A DNA stretch of 64,000 nucleotides from Ecdyonurus torrentis (taxonomy: Eukaryota; Arthropoda; Insecta; Ephemeroptera; Heptageniidae). The stretch is from positions 16,938,786 to 17,002,785 of the forward strand of contig OX439136.1 in assembly GCA_949318235.1 (NCBI GenBank), given 5' to 3'. The position numbers and the translations under genes are program-made. The notes beneath the pieces are model-generated. The model had not been told where the DNA came from. It worked only from the letters and a program-made list of their open reading frames with translations, and did not search any database. Shown piece by piece: positions 1 through 23,526 of this stretch. Numbering within the stretch: the stretch's first letter is position 1; each line of letters starts with the position of its first letter.

Positions 1-3000
1 TAAATACATTTTTATTGTGTTTTGTCTGGTAGAGTTATCAAGCTGCGATTTGACAACGACAATCACTTTTTTTTTTTTTTTTTTAGAAAATTAAGAGGTC
101 AGCTCATTGTTTTTTTTAAGGGTTGTCGCTAGAAGACTCTTATCTCCGAAATTCAAAGGTTAACCCTCTACTTTTTTAATTTTATAAGAAATTAAAAATA
201 CCTTTGACACAAAATATCCTACAGCTTTAAATCACCGCATGCACTTCCTTTTTAGCAATAAATTTTAATATAAAAAGAAATGAAATGACATAGAGTTATT
301 CAATTTTTAAAAGCATACGATATTTTTGCATTTTTAAGGTGATTATTTATGATTGTTAAAGAACTATTAAAATAAAGTATTTTAAAATATAATAGAGCCA
401 TTTTTCTTCTTTTCTTACTCTTTATCCCTCTTTGAAAACCACTTGCTATTGTTACAATTGATATGCACAAAAAACATTGCATGCCTTGGTAACCGTCAAG
501 TATATAAAACAGTAAACGCAGACGTATATTAAATGTCATGTACTTCTAAGTTATCAAAGATCTTTAAAATGCATTTTCTTAGATTTTTTTTTTAAAACCA
601 TATAATGCAGATACAGGTTGCATGCAACTTGGTGCTGTTGTTAAATTTTTTTATGTCTCTGATTTTTAATGAAGATTATTTGAACTGCATGCTCTTTCAT
701 TTCTACTTTTTTTTTTTTTTTTTTTTTTTAATGAACGTAGATCCAATTTTACATTTCCATTGTACAGTATAATTAATGCTAAAATTCTTGCTTTGGAGTG
801 AATGAAAGCTAATTTTATGCAATGAGCAGTTTGCAAATGTCATTTTTGGAAATGTAATAAAATGGTTCCTTGCACCTTAAAGTACACCAACATTTAATAA
901 ACTTATATTAAGAAAGAAGATAGTAATTTTTTAAATTATTTTATTTCCTATTTATTGAAGAACATAACATTAAAAATTTCTTGATAGTGTATTTTGGAAT
1001 GCTTTTTTCCAAAAAGCCTACTACACGTAAAATAATTATAGGTAATATGTATACTGCATTTACGTAATTAGGATAACTGTTGCTAATTTGGAGCAGCATT
1101 AATATACACAGAATATTATGTGAACATTAAGTTAGCACCCCCCCCCCCCCCCCCCGGAATTTTGTAATGAAATTTGGTGTCTCGTTTGTGCTACGTACGT
1201 TTATAAATGTTGCTGGAAATTGGTTAGCATAACAATCATATTTTTATTTTTTATTTCTCGTGCAAACAAGTTTTTAAAAAATCACATTTTTTTCCTATTT
1301 TGTTCCAGCCTGACCAATATTATTCCATTTTTAGCTCACAAACAAGGGGGAGAGGATAAGAAGGAAAAGTTGAAAAGTTCAGTCAGAAAACTATAATTTT
1401 TCATCATTATTAAATCTTAAAATCAAAATACAAAAATAGAAAACATAAAAGGACATTTATTGCTATTCAAAAAAAAAAAAAAAAAAAAAAAAAAACTTAT
1501 CAGAGTTCTATTTTTATTGTCAACACACACAATAATGAATAAATTTAAAATGATTTATTGTTCAATAACAGAAAAAAAATATAGATTGTACTTCACATTT
1601 ATTGCTATTAAAGCTTATGCGTGCGCAAAATTACAATTCACCTCATTTAAATAATACAATCACAGTCAAATAAAAACTAACCTAAAGGTGCGCCTTATGT
1701 ATTATTATATAACTCAATAATATATAGTGAGTAATATACCATATAATAAAATAATGCATTTTATTATATTATGTATCATAAATATCGTCTGTGATCATAA
1801 ATTTAAATATTATGGGAAAGTCCCAGTTTTTTTTAAATATGCAGTTACTTATGCATGCGATTGTATACGCATAAAAAATTCGATATTGCATATTTTAACG
1901 TAAATTTCTTTGTAAACGAATAAGATTAGAAACATGCAATATTTTTAGTTCTATATTGCTTTTATTTTATTGTATAAGGGTGACTTTTTAACCTGGTTTT
2001 TTGAAAATACTGTAAAGGATTCATTGTTTGACCGAGTTTCTTTTTTTCTTTTTTTAATTATATATTTTTGATAGTTTTTCATCACAAGATTATAGGCTTT
2101 TAAAAATATGCCTTTTTTAGCTCATCAATTATAAATAAATTGAAGTATTACCTTTTATTATGTCTATGTGTTTATGGGTCTATTTTTTCCCATCTCTGTC
2201 TTTGTCTCTCTATTTTCTCTTGCAGAGAGCACAAATTAATAATTTCTATAGATTTTTTATTAGTTTTCAAAAGTACAGCAAAAATAAATATATATATATA
2301 GTAACATTCAAATAATTAAAATGTGTTTTATTAAGAGAAGGCATCGAACATGAATATTCAGTACTTTGTTATTACAGTACTGTATATCCTTAATCCAATG
2401 AAATACAATTAAAAACAAAAAGGAGAATTGATACTAAAAATGTTACAAAAATAATAATAATATGTAAAATTGATGACTCGCTGTTGCTCTTTTGTCATCT
2501 CTATATCTCGAATTCGTTACGCTCTCCATTCTATTAGAAAACAATCAGGAAAATAAATAAATCAACAATAAACCACTTGTGCTTTGTATAGTTGTTGTAT
2601 ACAATAGTACTGTTGTGGTATGTGCTAGTACTTTTTTAGTCGATTTTTTCACAATTTATATTATTTATCCTTGACTTAAATATTGAAGTAAACATAATTT
2701 GGCACGATGTTTATTTTGCATGCTACAGACCAGTAAACTCCGTATGCGTTAAAAAAAATACACTTTGACATGCATATGATTAACGATTTTTTCTAACTAT
2801 TGAAGGGTTAATATAAAATTTAAATTAAAAATTTATATGTTAATAAAATTGACTTATATTAAGGGGGTAATTAATAACAATGTAGGTCAAATATTATTAC
2901 TTATAACAATAATTTATATTTACATATTATATGATTTGTTATTTAAAATAATAATTGGTTAGGTAATGAAAGTAATTGTGCGGATAAATTTTAAGCCTGA

Positions 3001-5098
3001 ATTTTTGCTTCCGTTTGACCTGTTATTTTATTATTTTCAAGGCTTTAAAATATTACTTACTTTAAAAAAATGAAAAAATTAACTTGGAAAATAACTTCTA
3101 ATGGATCACTTGCAATGAACGAACTATTTAAAATAAATTTGAATATTCTTAATGTACTGTATTTCTATGTAAAAATCGTTTTCAATTACAAGTTACAACA
3201 ATAATTAAAAACATTTCATTGCAAGTAGTCCATTTATAGGATTAAAGGTTGTAGTATTTTTAAATTCCAATTGTCTTCATCTTCAATTTATTATTATTTT
3301 AAGGTTTCTTTTGCATTCAACTGACTTGCTAATAATTTCAGGGTAAATCACCTGAAATAGTGACACATAAATGTTGAAATTAACATTGAACTATTTATGT
3401 CTAAAATGAGTAAAATGTAAAACTCTAACTTAATTAAACGTTTTACATATTATGATGAAAATAAAACTCCTCATTTTAAGATATTTGGGATCTTCTTGAT
3501 TCAAAGTACCAATCAACAATCAATCAAATCAAATATATAATAAGCCCATTATTTAATCATCTGTAATATTACTGATTACTCCAGTTAAGGTATAAATTAT
3601 ATATGTATTATACAGTACTAACTAACTACCAAATATACACCTTTAATAAAATTGTATGTCATAGTATGATATACAAGAAAATACTTTAAAAAATCCATCA
3701 TTGACAAAGGTCTGTTATTCATTTCAGTTGCTACATCATTATTATAAATGATACATTTCTATATGACTACATTTTAAAACGATACATTATTATAATCTTA
3801 CATAATATATCATATTTTCACCCCAGTTATAACCCTCGTCCCTTAACTTCAACCCCCTCAAAAACACACACTCGCGTGTTATAATCAAGTGTGTCACTCG
3901 TTCACCCACTTATTTGAAAACTATAATAATTTTCATTTTTTTCATTTTTTGATATCTTTAAATATTTTAACCTAAATAAATAATAGTGAAATATTATTTT
4001 TATTTAACCTACTAAATAACAGAAAATATTCTTATTGTCATCAAATAATAATTACTATAGGCATAAAAGTCTCTCTCTCTCTCTTTCTCTCTCTCTCTTA
4101 CGTTATAAGCATAGGTGATTTACATATGAAAAAGTAGGTTAATAACATAATTTGCTTATCAAGAGTTACATAATTAGAGTCAACAAAAAATAATTATAAT
4201 AAAGCTAATATTTAAAGTTATTTGACACTTGATTTTTTTTCTTTTTGTTTATAAAACAAAAGTTCACCTGCTAATATAATGTTTCAAGTAATACAACATG
4301 AAAAAAAAAAACAAAAAAAAAAAAAAAAAACAATTTATGCCGCAGAGTGAATAATTACTATAATATGTAATATAATATAGCATTGTAAATAGTTTTGCTG
4401 CACAACATAATTATTATGCTATGTAACATAGTTGCTATTATTGCATCAATTATGCTGCTATTATGAATAAATGTTGCAGAAATTGAGAAAGCATAATTAT
4501 TACGTATTTTTTGTCCATAAAGTATAAATAAAATAATGTCGAAAAAACATTTTGTGCTTATTTTCTTGATCAATTTTTAGCTGAAATATTATAATGAAAA
4601 AATAATAACATAGACTGTGATTAAATAATAGAGGGAATCTTGAGTCTACGAGAAATATCTCAAACTTTCTTGATCTCTGCAGACAAAAAAAATTTAATGA
4701 ATATAGTAAATAAGTTAGTATTGTTTCAAAATTACAAATGCAAAAAGTATACTGTACAGAATGAAAGTTAAATAAAATTTACATATCAAAATATAAAGAA
4801 TAAAATAAAGAAAACTTTAATAAAATAAAATTATGACTAGAAAATATTACTGACAAGAAAATATATAAATTCAATGAGTCACTAAGTCAATGCATATCAA
4901 TATGAAAAATGTTTATCTTAAAAATGTGACTATATTAAATTTTATATTCAAATTTTATCAACTGCTATGAATTTATGAATTTTATAGTAAGTCTTTGGTC
5001 AATTATTAACATGTATTACATTAAAATAAAGTTCAAAACGTAAGTGCAACATCACCAATGTTACGTAATGGTAACATACGATGTAATTTACATGTCCA
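1..5098. other. Gene-free AT-rich intergenic DNA
   Basis: No open reading frame here has protein-like composition or flanking splice sites. The stretch holds poly(A/T) tracts (for example 83-104, 710-729, 1470-1495), an 18-base C run at 1138-1155, a short CT microsatellite near 4072-4098, and one small inverted-repeat element listed separately at 3103-3235. The remainder shows nothing I can name. Confidence 0.6.
3103..3235. repeat. Short MITE-like element, family D copy 1
   Basis: The ends are inverted repeats of each other (ACTTGCAATGAA at the left, TTCATTGCAAGT at the right). The interior AT-rich text matches the element at 6691-6804 (shared CGAACT, TTTAAAATAA, TTTTCAATTACA words). Two related copies with inverted ends indicate a small non-autonomous DNA transposon family. 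No coding capacity. Confidence 0.6.
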
Positions 5099-5102
5099 TT
5101 AA

Positions 5103-5407
5103 AGGCGTAGAACACCTTGAACAAAAAAAAAAACTTGCCTAATATACAAATATACCTAAACATCAACGTTAATTTGGCCGGAGTCATTGATTTCTAATTT
5201 ATTTTCCACTCACGAAATGCATGCAGTTGCGGGTTTATGACGTCACAGCTCGCTTACGTGAATCAAGCGTGCTGTGACGTCATAAACCCGCAACTAACAT
5301 TTTGTGAATGGAAAATAAATAGAAATCAATGACTTCAGCCAAATTAATTTTGATATTTAGGTATTTTAGGATATTAGGGAAGTTTTTGTTCAAGGTGTTC
5401 TACGCAT
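5103..5407. mobile_element. TTAA-type MITE, family A copy 1
   Basis: The element begins AGGCGTAGAACACCTTGAAC after a TTAA at 5099-5102 and ends with the complement of that sequence, although the right-hand TTAA has decayed. It is about 305 bp and largely a long palindrome. Two TGACGTCA motifs flank the centre. Three more copies lie at 26693, 37569 and 50178. It has no coding capacity, so it is a non-autonomous element; TTAA duplication is typical of the piggyBac superfamily, but the ends are not a textbook piggyBac match. Confidence 0.75.
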
Positions 5408-5727
5408 TATTTAGGTAACATATCATAATAATATAGAGGAATGACTTTTTATATTTAATGATACTTTATTTTACTGTTCATAACAACCACACCATTTGAG
5501 TCACACTTGAAACTCAAAGTGTAACTTCAAGCGTATTTTAATTAAATGATTTTTTTATTACTATATAGCAGGTTAATTAAAACAACCAAATTATCGCTAA
5601 AGTTTTTTGAATTTTCTTAACAAATAACTACTGACTAATTTTCATGAATTTTTCTATAATTTTAACTTTTTGGAACTTTTATATCAAAATTTGCATAAAA
5701 AATACAAGAATTTCACCATTACATTGC

Positions 5728-5762
<35 letters not shown>

Positions 5763-6690
5763 GGGTTGTCAAATTCTAAATGCTGTGATGAGTATTATAT
5801 GTAGGACTTTAAGTTTAGTCTTACTTCAAAATTTTTCGTAACGTTTTTGTTGTTGTTGTTTTAAATTCCAAATTATTGATTTATAAATAAGAACTTGATA
5901 ATAAGCGGTATAAGCATTGAACCTTAAAAAATTCATTTGAATCCACCTTCAAGTTAGATAGTAAAATAATCCAATATAATATTCAGTTTGTTTCCTGAGT
6001 ACTATAAAATACATTCTGTGAGAATAAGATGATAAATGATTCATAATATTATACTTTGTAATACACCAAGCTCAATATCCTCTACTCTCAGTATCGAATT
6101 CAATATTGTTATATTTTTCATGTTCATCCCCTCATCATCAAATTTATATAACTAGTATAAAAGTTCAGACTTATATGAGTTATATGTCATTGCAGTGCTT
6201 TATTTGACACGCAAGCTTTTGTAGCATTACTTTTTATTATTATTATTATTTTTTTAAGATATAAATTCCAAAGTTTTTCAACTATAGTAAAAATATCACA
6301 TTGGGAAAAAAATGTAAAAGAAGTTATCACAATCTCGTAAAAAATAATAATGACAGTAGATTTTGTATTATTGAAGTTTCAATGTATAGCAGACCATTTT
6401 CACATATTTGTGCTAAGTCGCCATCTTTAGGTGCAGGAAAAAACAACAGTCTTCCTCAACTATTTAAAAAATTGTTTTTTATTTATTCATTTTATTATTA
6501 TTATTTTTATTTATTAAGTATTTTTTTGTAGTTGATAAAGATCCATAAGATCAATAGAAAGAGGAATCCATTTGAAGTAGTTTTTGTGTAAAACAAGAAA
6601 AATAAGGTTTCAGCTAAGCTATGTATTTTTTATATACACTATGGCGTCACTGACATATGAGTGATGGCGGGCTATGTACTAAAATATAGA

Positions 6691-6804
6691 CCACTTGCAA
6701 AGAACGAACTTTTTAAAATAATTTGAAATATTCTCAATGCATTTCTTATGGAAAAATCATTTTCAATTACACGTTGCAACAATTAAAAACATTTCATTGC
6801 AAGA
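6691..6804. repeat. Short MITE-like element, family D copy 2
   Basis: It starts ACTTGCAAAGAACGAACT and ends TTTCATTGCAAG, matching the ends and interior of the element at 3103-3235 but shorter. It is non-coding. Confidence 0.55.
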
Positions 6805-7287
6805 GATTCATTGAAACAAACAATGCGGTAATGCGTTAAACATAGGATTCACTCAATTTTATGTAAATGAGCATTTTATTTTTTTTAACTCGAGTTATTT
6901 TAAGTATTTTTTTTACTCTCATTCAGTAATTATTCTCTCTCGCTCTCTCTCTCTCTCTCTATCGATCACTTTTTCCTACAAATTTCCAAATTAAATTAAT
7001 TAAATATAAGTCAACTTTCCAATGTAAAAATGAATCAAGTTGAAATGATAGTTATAAAAACATGAACACCTCGTTTTAACTCTTAAAAATCTTAATACAT
7101 TTGATTTTGATAAAATTTAATTCCTTTAATATATGTACGTATGTATAAAGATGTTTAATCATATGCATTATATAATATTTTTATTCTTTAAATTGCAAGA
7201 AAGCCAACAAAAGTTCTATTATATTTGGATTCACAATGTCCTCTGTTCACACAGAGCGATATTCAAATTGTACAACAACAGCAACAG

Positions 7288-7490
7288 TGTTATTCGTAAA
7301 CCCTGTTCTCTTGCACCAACAAATGCGCAGTCCATTTGAATATCCATAGTTGATCGTCATTTTAGGAGCAGAGAACAGGGTTTACGAACAACTATGAACA
7401 ACTACGAACAACAAAATGACGATCAACTATGGTTATTCAAATGGACTGCGCATTTGTTGGTGCAAGAGAACAGGGTTTACGAACAGCATT
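7288..7490. mobile_element. Family B inverted-repeat element, compound copy
   Basis: The unit TTCGTAAACCCTGTTCTC / GAGAACAGGGTTTACGAA appears three times: left end, middle (near 7372-7392) and right end. The two halves are inverted around about 7390. It looks like one family B element joined head-to-head with another, or a snap-back duplication. Related simple copies are at 21475, 21804, 28090 and 48539. Confidence 0.7.
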
Positions 7491-8246
7491 AACAACAACA
7501 ACAACAAACTAGTTTGAAATGGAGATGGAATACAATCAAATTATTGGTAATAGAAAATATTGCACTGTGTTAACATGTCTTAATAGTCATTTTATACATT
7601 TGACTATTATTGACTTTGTTATTGTTTCAAATGCATTATTATTTCTACACAATAAAATATGTCATGTTTATAAGTAATTTACTAGTAAGTCATAATATTT
7701 GAATTAAGGAAACTAGAATAACAAAATGAGTTCAAGATTGTTAGTGAGAAAATCTAGTGACCAGTTGACATTAATTTGATTGTTCAATCAATTTTTTATG
7801 ACTTTAAAATTATATAGTATTTTTAGAATTTTTATAGAACGATTAAAAATGAGATTATAAAATATAAAAGAGAAATGACGTTATCTTAAGTTATGATATT
7901 AATTACGTGATGAATGATGAGTATTATGAATAAAATGAGAGCAACAATACTACGTCACATATATTTATATCTTTTTTTTATTGAATTCAAAAATTAAATA
8001 AAATTCTGAGTTTAAACTCTATTTAATAAAGTATTATATTGGCTGCAGCAATAACATTGAAATTCGTAATAACTAAAAAAATAATAATAATAAAAAAAAA
8101 AACTGCTTTGCAAATCTGGATTTGCCTTATATACTACATATTATATAGTAATTAATTAATTGTTCATTATTTTAGTAAAATTGATGTAATATTTTTGTTT
8201 ATTGCATTTTTTTTAAATGTTAATCTTAACGGATGAAAAAAATGTG

Positions 8247-8373
<127 letters not shown>

Positions 8374-9056
8374 AACTTTTAGTTAATTTGAAGTTATACT
8401 TTTAACGTTATTCTTAAATTATTATATTTAATGTAAACATTATTTAAGGTTGAGAAGAAATAGATAGAGATAGAGCAAAATGCTGTACCTATAAAATTTT
8501 GACCTAAGCTTTTTTTTTTTTTTTTTCTTTTTTTTTTTTTAATTTGGTACTTTATAATTTTAATAAAAGTATAGACCACACCAAAAATTTCTCTAACTGA
8601 ATTTCATTCATTTAATCATGCTCTGTGATAGAGAAAAAAAAGGGGTTAAATAGAACGTTATTAAGACCAATTTTTCACGTGCTATTTTTGTACACTGAGA
8701 AGAGGGATTGAAAATCCATGATGAAATTTGTATGCGCTTTTGCACTAACAACAAAAATTACTAGAAAATTGTTTAGTAAATCATTGTTAAGATTATGAAG
8801 TCTGAGCATTATATAGCTTAAATGATGATGATAATAATAATAATAACACAGTGTAAAACAATTTATGCAGATTTAGCAAAGATATATAAGATATCAGGAG
8901 TAGTAAAATTTAATGTAAGTTCACACGAGGTCAATGTTCTGATTGTTACTTGTCAACTCTCTAGCTCATGTCAGAGATGATTATATACATCGTTCACTAT
9001 ATAATAAACTGCACATGCATCAATTACAAACAACAATATGACTTACTGTTGTGCAG

Positions 9057-17629
<8,573 letters not shown>

Positions 17630-18308
17630 TCACATTCGACATTTGGAGTTCGCCATTCTTCTATTTTTATTTAATATTCGCATTAACACATCATTTAATA
17701 CAATTTATTTTCATTTAAATATCATATAAAAATTCAAAACAAATTTTAAGGCACCAACTGAAAAACTTTTGTGCGTTTTAATTGATCACAAATTTGTTTA
17801 TATATTTATGGTCGAGCATAGTAACAAAACAATATAAGCTTGTTCTGTAAAGTAAAGTGAATCTCAACAACAGTGATTGGCTGACCAACAAAATACGACA
17901 CATTCATTGGTTGATCTTGTTTTTTGAGGCAACAAAATTGAGTCGCATGAAGAGCATAGAACTTTTTTTTGTGGAGTTTCTTTCATTCTTATCAAGTTTA
18001 AAGTTCTAAAAGAAGAAATAACAATGATCGACCATATGTATAAACGTAGTAAACAGGTAACGAGGTAATATCCAGCTGTTCATAACAAAGGAATATTTTC
18101 GAAGCCGGCTCAATTTTTGTGTGTAGTTTACAGAACGAGCTATAATAAAATATAAATATTGAGATATTTAATGCACTTGTCACTGGTTCCTCGTAGAGCC
18201 CTGAAAAAAAAAACAGTACAATAATTAAAAATACATTATAATAAAAGTCTTAAACAAAATATGAATCAAAAATCAAAATTTTTATAAGGATCTAAATAAT
18301 AAAGCTTT

Positions 18309-18312
<4 letters not shown>

Positions 18313-18385
<73 letters not shown>
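18313..18385. repeat. (CT)n microsatellite
   Basis: Perfect CT dinucleotide run upstream of the 137-aa gene. Confidence 0.95.
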
Positions 18386-18389
<4 letters not shown>

Positions 18390-19379
18390 CATTTAAGCAA
18401 TGACTTTTACCGCACCTCTAATTCGATTGACGTAAATAACTATTTAAAAAAACAAACAATAAATTCTTGAATATGAATTTTTACTGTGATTTAAAATCAC
18501 TGCGTCACTTTATGCGACTTTAAGAGCATACTAAATAAAATTACCATTATAACATTTTGTAATATTATTTAAATCCTCCCCTTTTGTATAGTTTATACCA
18601 TATCGATTTTTTATGTATATATTAAAATCAAAACAGAAAAGTTTTTATTTTACCATTAAAAGTTTTGATGATAGTTGTAAGAAACAATAAATGTATATTT
18701 TTTAAATTGTTTCTATATACTTGGTAAACAAATTTATATTAAATACTAATTTAAAATTGCTTCTTTTTTTTAAGAAATTACATTTTTATCACATTGCCTG
18801 ATAATAAAAATTTAAAAGTAATGGCCTGTTTAGTGTTTTCATATTGCAATATTTTAAATGCGCAATTATAAATTTAATGGTCATGAATCATGAAAATTAA
18901 ATATATTTTAATAGAGATTGTATGTAATATAACTTATTGCACATTGAAAATACTGCCGTGTGAACTTACAGTGTGAACTTATTCACGGGGATTGTGGTAT
19001 GTAAATAAAATTATTAGCTATATTTATTTGTCATATATCATATTTTGTTGTATAGTATAGTGTTACTTTACTGATACAACTTAACACCAGTCTTATTAAG
19101 ATGACTTTTATAGTCTTATCGACAGGTGCAATGGAGATTTTTTTTATTTGTATAGCTTTAAATGAATATGATTTATAGCTTTAAATATATGACTTTTAAT
19201 ATATGATGTTTCTTAGGTCATATTGGCATTTAAGTCACATACATAGATACGCAATATTTCATTACATCATTACAACCCACTCCACCCTAGGAAATATTTA
19301 AAAAAAAATTATAATAAAATAAAAGTCACTAGCGGGATTTGAGTGCCATATGAAATCACCATTAAAGGTTATGAAATTT

Positions 19380-20100
19380 TATTTTAACTGTGAAACTTTT
19401 GCAGTTGTGGCTTCAGAAAAGTATTAAAAACATATGAGAAATTTTCTTTTAAACGAACCATCATAAAACACAAGTGAAATTAATGTGATATATTGTAATT
19501 TTACTGAAAACCTCCTGAAACCTTTACTGCAATATGGCTTCAGAAAACTACAAAACAACATTATACTGAATGATCAAAAACGCTGAAATAAAAACTATAC
19601 AGTCTATGGTTTCAAAAACAATATGAGCAAAGAAAAAGAAAATATTACTAGTGAAATTAATTTGATATATTGTAATTTTACTGAAAACCTGAAACCTATA
19701 CTGCATTATGGTTTCAGAAAAAAAAAACGTACACTGAATGTTCAAATACACTGAAACAAAAACTATACACTCTATATGGTTTCAAAAACAATATGAACAA
19801 AGCACAAGTAAATTTTCCTAGTTTACAGAAACTCTGAAACCTTTACTACAATATGGTTTCAGAAAAAAAAAATACTGAATGTTCCAAAAATTGAAACATA
19901 AACTGAACGAACAAAAACAATATAAACAAAGATTTTTATACTTTTTTTATAAACAAAAATATTTATATTTTACTGAAATTCTGAAACTTTTACTGCAATA
20001 TGGTTTTAATTTTAAGAAATATTGAAACACAATGATTCCACTTTTACTGAAACTTTTACTGCACTATGGTTTTAGAAACACTATAAACAAACACATATAG
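19380..20100. repeat. Degenerate tandem array, units about 110-170 bp
   Basis: The phrase CTGAAACCTTTACTGCAATA followed by TGGTTTCAGAAA recurs at about 19514, 19687, 19831, 19978 and 20047, with a weaker copy near 19385. Between repeats lie ACTGAATG, CTGAAAnAAAAACTATAC and CAATATGAnCAAAG. The spacing is irregular and units diverge, so this is an old satellite-like expansion. No coding potential. Confidence 0.65.
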
Positions 20101-20697
20101 AAACATAACCTACCATCACAAAAAAACACAACATAAAATACTACTAAAATGCTGAAACTTTGATAATGGTCTAAAAAAACAAGATAAAACCACGTAAACT
20201 GGAGAAGAACATAACTTTGAACGTACCATCACAAAGAAGAGTCAGAACATATCTGCTATATATATATATATAAGGTCACGTGGGGACGACGGTGTCAGCC
20301 AGCGCTGATTATTGACCTTGCAGAGAATCGATCTATATATATTTTTTAAACTTTACTTTGCTGTGCTATGCTATATGACTGAGAGAAAATTTAATAGGCA
20401 TGACTGCGTGCTACCGCGTGCTTTTATATAATTCTTTACTTTATACATAAGCTTCTCTTTATTTACATTATATACATATATTATATACCTGTACACAAAT
20501 AAAATAGCAAGGTACCATTGATCTATATTTTGCAGCAAATAAAATATTTATAAAGTAATAAAATAATATAAACGATGTAACGGTAACAAAAGTATAAAAA
20601 TTCGAATTAAAATAATATAATATATATATCAGAGTACAATATTGAGAATAATAATATAATAAAAATACTATTGATACATTATAATATTGGATAGATG

Positions 20698-20711
20698 CGA
20701 GAGAGAGAGAA

Positions 20712-20760
<49 letters not shown>
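20698..20760. repeat. (GA)n microsatellite
   Basis: GA dinucleotide run with two small interruptions. Confidence 0.92.
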
Positions 20761-20762
<2 letters not shown>

Positions 20763-21474
20763 GTATGTACGAAAAATAAAAAATAATAAAAACAACAACA
20801 GATATTTATGTTTATTTAACCATAGAAAAAAAGGGGGGGGGGGACTATCATTTTTCCATGATTAGATTATTTGCTCGTAAAAATGTGACTTTTAAAGTAT
20901 CCCTTATTCAATTTCTGGCCTCAGTTGCAGACGTTGCAGTAGTGTTTGTTCAAACAAATGCTATAGATGCAACCTCCAGTTAACCTTAGTTATCTTTTTT
21001 ATTTTATATATTATATATATATATTTTTTTGTAATTGTTGCAACAATCAAAATAACAGCTCAACTGCGGTTTAACTTTAGTGTTGCAGTTTTCGGGGGAG
21101 AGAAAGGTTCAACAATATGCAAAAGGATAGGAAATTAGTTAAAACTCTGGAAATGCACCGTTTTCCTCACTCCTATTGTGATTGCAGGTTATCGCACTAT
21201 TCAGTATAATCTAACTTTTAAAAACATTATTACAAAAACATAATTATATAATATTTAATTAGCTAATAGACCTAACTATAATATATATAGAATAAAGCAA
21301 TTTTTTATTACGACAAGAAATGTCACTGAATATAATGTCGCGTGTCATTTTAAATTTGAAGCTATAATTTTTATTTTGCCAGAGAAAGGCACAGAGCTGC
21401 ATCAGTTTACTAAACCAAATATTAGTTAGCTGATTACTTTGAAAAGTTTAAATTATTTTAAAATGAAGACAAAA

Positions 21475-21573
21475 ATGCTGTTCGTAAACCCTGTTCTCTT
21501 GCACCAAAAAATGCGCATTCCATAGGCGATCGTCATTTTTGGTGCAGAGAACAGGGTTTACGAACAGCATTAA
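21475..21573. mobile_element. Family B element, short copy
   Basis: The left end GCTGTTCGTAAACCCTGTTC and right end GAACAGGGTTTACGAACAGC are perfect complements. Only about 55 bp lie between them, including TGCGCATTCC and CGATCGTCAT. Non-coding. Confidence 0.8.
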
Positions 21574-21582
21574 AGAGTTTCA

Positions 21583-21627
<45 letters not shown>

Positions 21628-21803
21628 ATATATATATCAAATAGTTAAATGTCTCCGTAATTATTATAACTAGAACATTTTTTGGAATATCGACGATAGT
21701 TGTGCAATGCTAAAGGAAAATTAGGGAATTAAAAGTCCTCTCTGCTGCTTTCCCGCTCGCATTTGATTGGGTATACTATCATCACCGTCAAACAAACACT
21801 ATA

Positions 21804-21915
21804 AATGCTGTTCGTAAACCCTGTTTTCTCTGCACCAAAAATGACGATCGCCTTTGGTTATTCACATGGAATGCGCATTTTTTGGTACAAGTGAACAGGG
21901 TTCACGAACAGCATT
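21804..21915. mobile_element. Family B element
   Basis: Ends GCTGTTCGTAAACCCTG and CAGGGTTCACGAACAGC. The interior carries ATGACGATCGCC and GGAATGCGCAT, in inverted orientation relative to the neighbouring copy at 21475. Confidence 0.8.
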
Positions 21916-22246
21916 TTATGCATTTCACGTACAAGTGTATGTCATAAATAGAATTAAAAAACAAATTCATATTCTTAATAGATAATTTCCATAATGCAGC
22001 CATAACATTATATAAAAGGCAAACAGAAGCAGAGGGAAAATGCGCGAGACGCAGGAAAAAAATATAATAGATAAATAAATTTTCTTATATATTAATATTA
22101 TAAAAAAAATACAAAAAAGTTTAAAATTAAAATCAATATAAAGTTCCTGTAAAATGAACAAATATCGTGACTTATACAAAAAAAAAATCTTTATGCGTCT
22201 TCTCCCCCTCGCAGTTCTCGTGACACACAATTCTTATCTTATATAA

Positions 22247-22277
<31 letters not shown>

Positions 22278-23526
22278 GAAACCACCCGCTACATAAAATG
22301 CTTCAAGTCACTTTTATATTATGTATTTAGGTCTCACGTACGTTTGATAGAAAAATATGATATTATAATATAGCACCTATAGAAACTTGTTATTTTTCTT
22401 GTGAGTAGTAAGAGCTGCAACCTTAATTACATATTATATGGTATATGGTGGTAGAATAATGTATAATTACATGTTATAGGAATAGTCGTTGGGCCTATAC
22501 GTAATAAATTATTTTAAAATTGCTTTTATTATAAGTATGTAAATGAATAAAATTTTATAATGAAAACAAGAGAGTGCGTTTATATTTTATTATTAATTTA
22601 CTAAACAAAATATAAGTATTTTAATATTTAATTCATTAATTGCACACTTACAATTGTAGCTGCAATGTTCACTTACAGCATTAAAAAAGTAAAAATAAAA
22701 TGTACCCTATATATAATAAAGCCTAGAGCACACGAAACATATTTGTAATATATTAGTAAAATGCTTTGTGATTTTTTGAAGTTTTAGTTAGTCCCATAAG
22801 ATCCCATGTTGATTTAAATAATTATTTTCTCTCCTATCTGATGGTCACAGATTCTACGTAAATATTTAATTATAGAGGTAGCTTTTACTATTAACTTTCA
22901 AACGGCATCATAAATAAAGTTTTAATTTTTTTTTTTTAGATACGCTCGTTGCTCGTACAAGCAACCCTTAATTCCTTTTATTATATTATTAACCTTTTAA
23001 ATAACTTATTACTGAAATTTTATTTGATACTTCTTGTATTATTTTAAATAAAATAGTATGGAAGAAAAAATATCAACCGCCTGAAAATATAGGCAACTTT
23101 TTTAGCTTGTGTGTATAAAAGGTTGCCTATGTTTATAGGATACATCACCAACAAAATAAAGTTATCACTAAATTTAAAGAATACGTTGAAAACAAAAGAC
23201 TATTCTAGTAATTGTTATTCTTTACTATGTTATGCTATTATATATATAAAAAAATAAGTTTCACTGCCTAAGAATGAAATTTGTAGATTATTACAGGAAA
23301 TTAATAATAAAAAAGCTAGTAAAAAAATTATATTTTGTTGGCAGCCATGAAGTTTGGAATGCGGTAATCACCTGTCTAGAAATCAACCGTGCCTGCAGCC
23401 GTGCCCACGTAAAGGTTTGATTAAAAAGGGTGACACATGTGTGATTAATTTGCATTTGAGGAAGGTCTTAATTTCCTGAATAGTTACTTTGAATGCGTGG
23501 CTATATAATCATAAAATATTTTAACA

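Larger units (their letters stand above)
17630..23526. other. Intergenic region between two divergent genes
   Basis: The promoters of the minus-strand 137-aa gene and plus-strand NUDT18 should lie at its two edges. It also contains CT/GA microsatellites, a degenerate tandem array, a (TA)n run at 21582-21628, and two family B elements. A GC-richer patch at 20271-20330 includes a TCACGTGG E-box. No further gene is supported. Confidence 0.5.
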
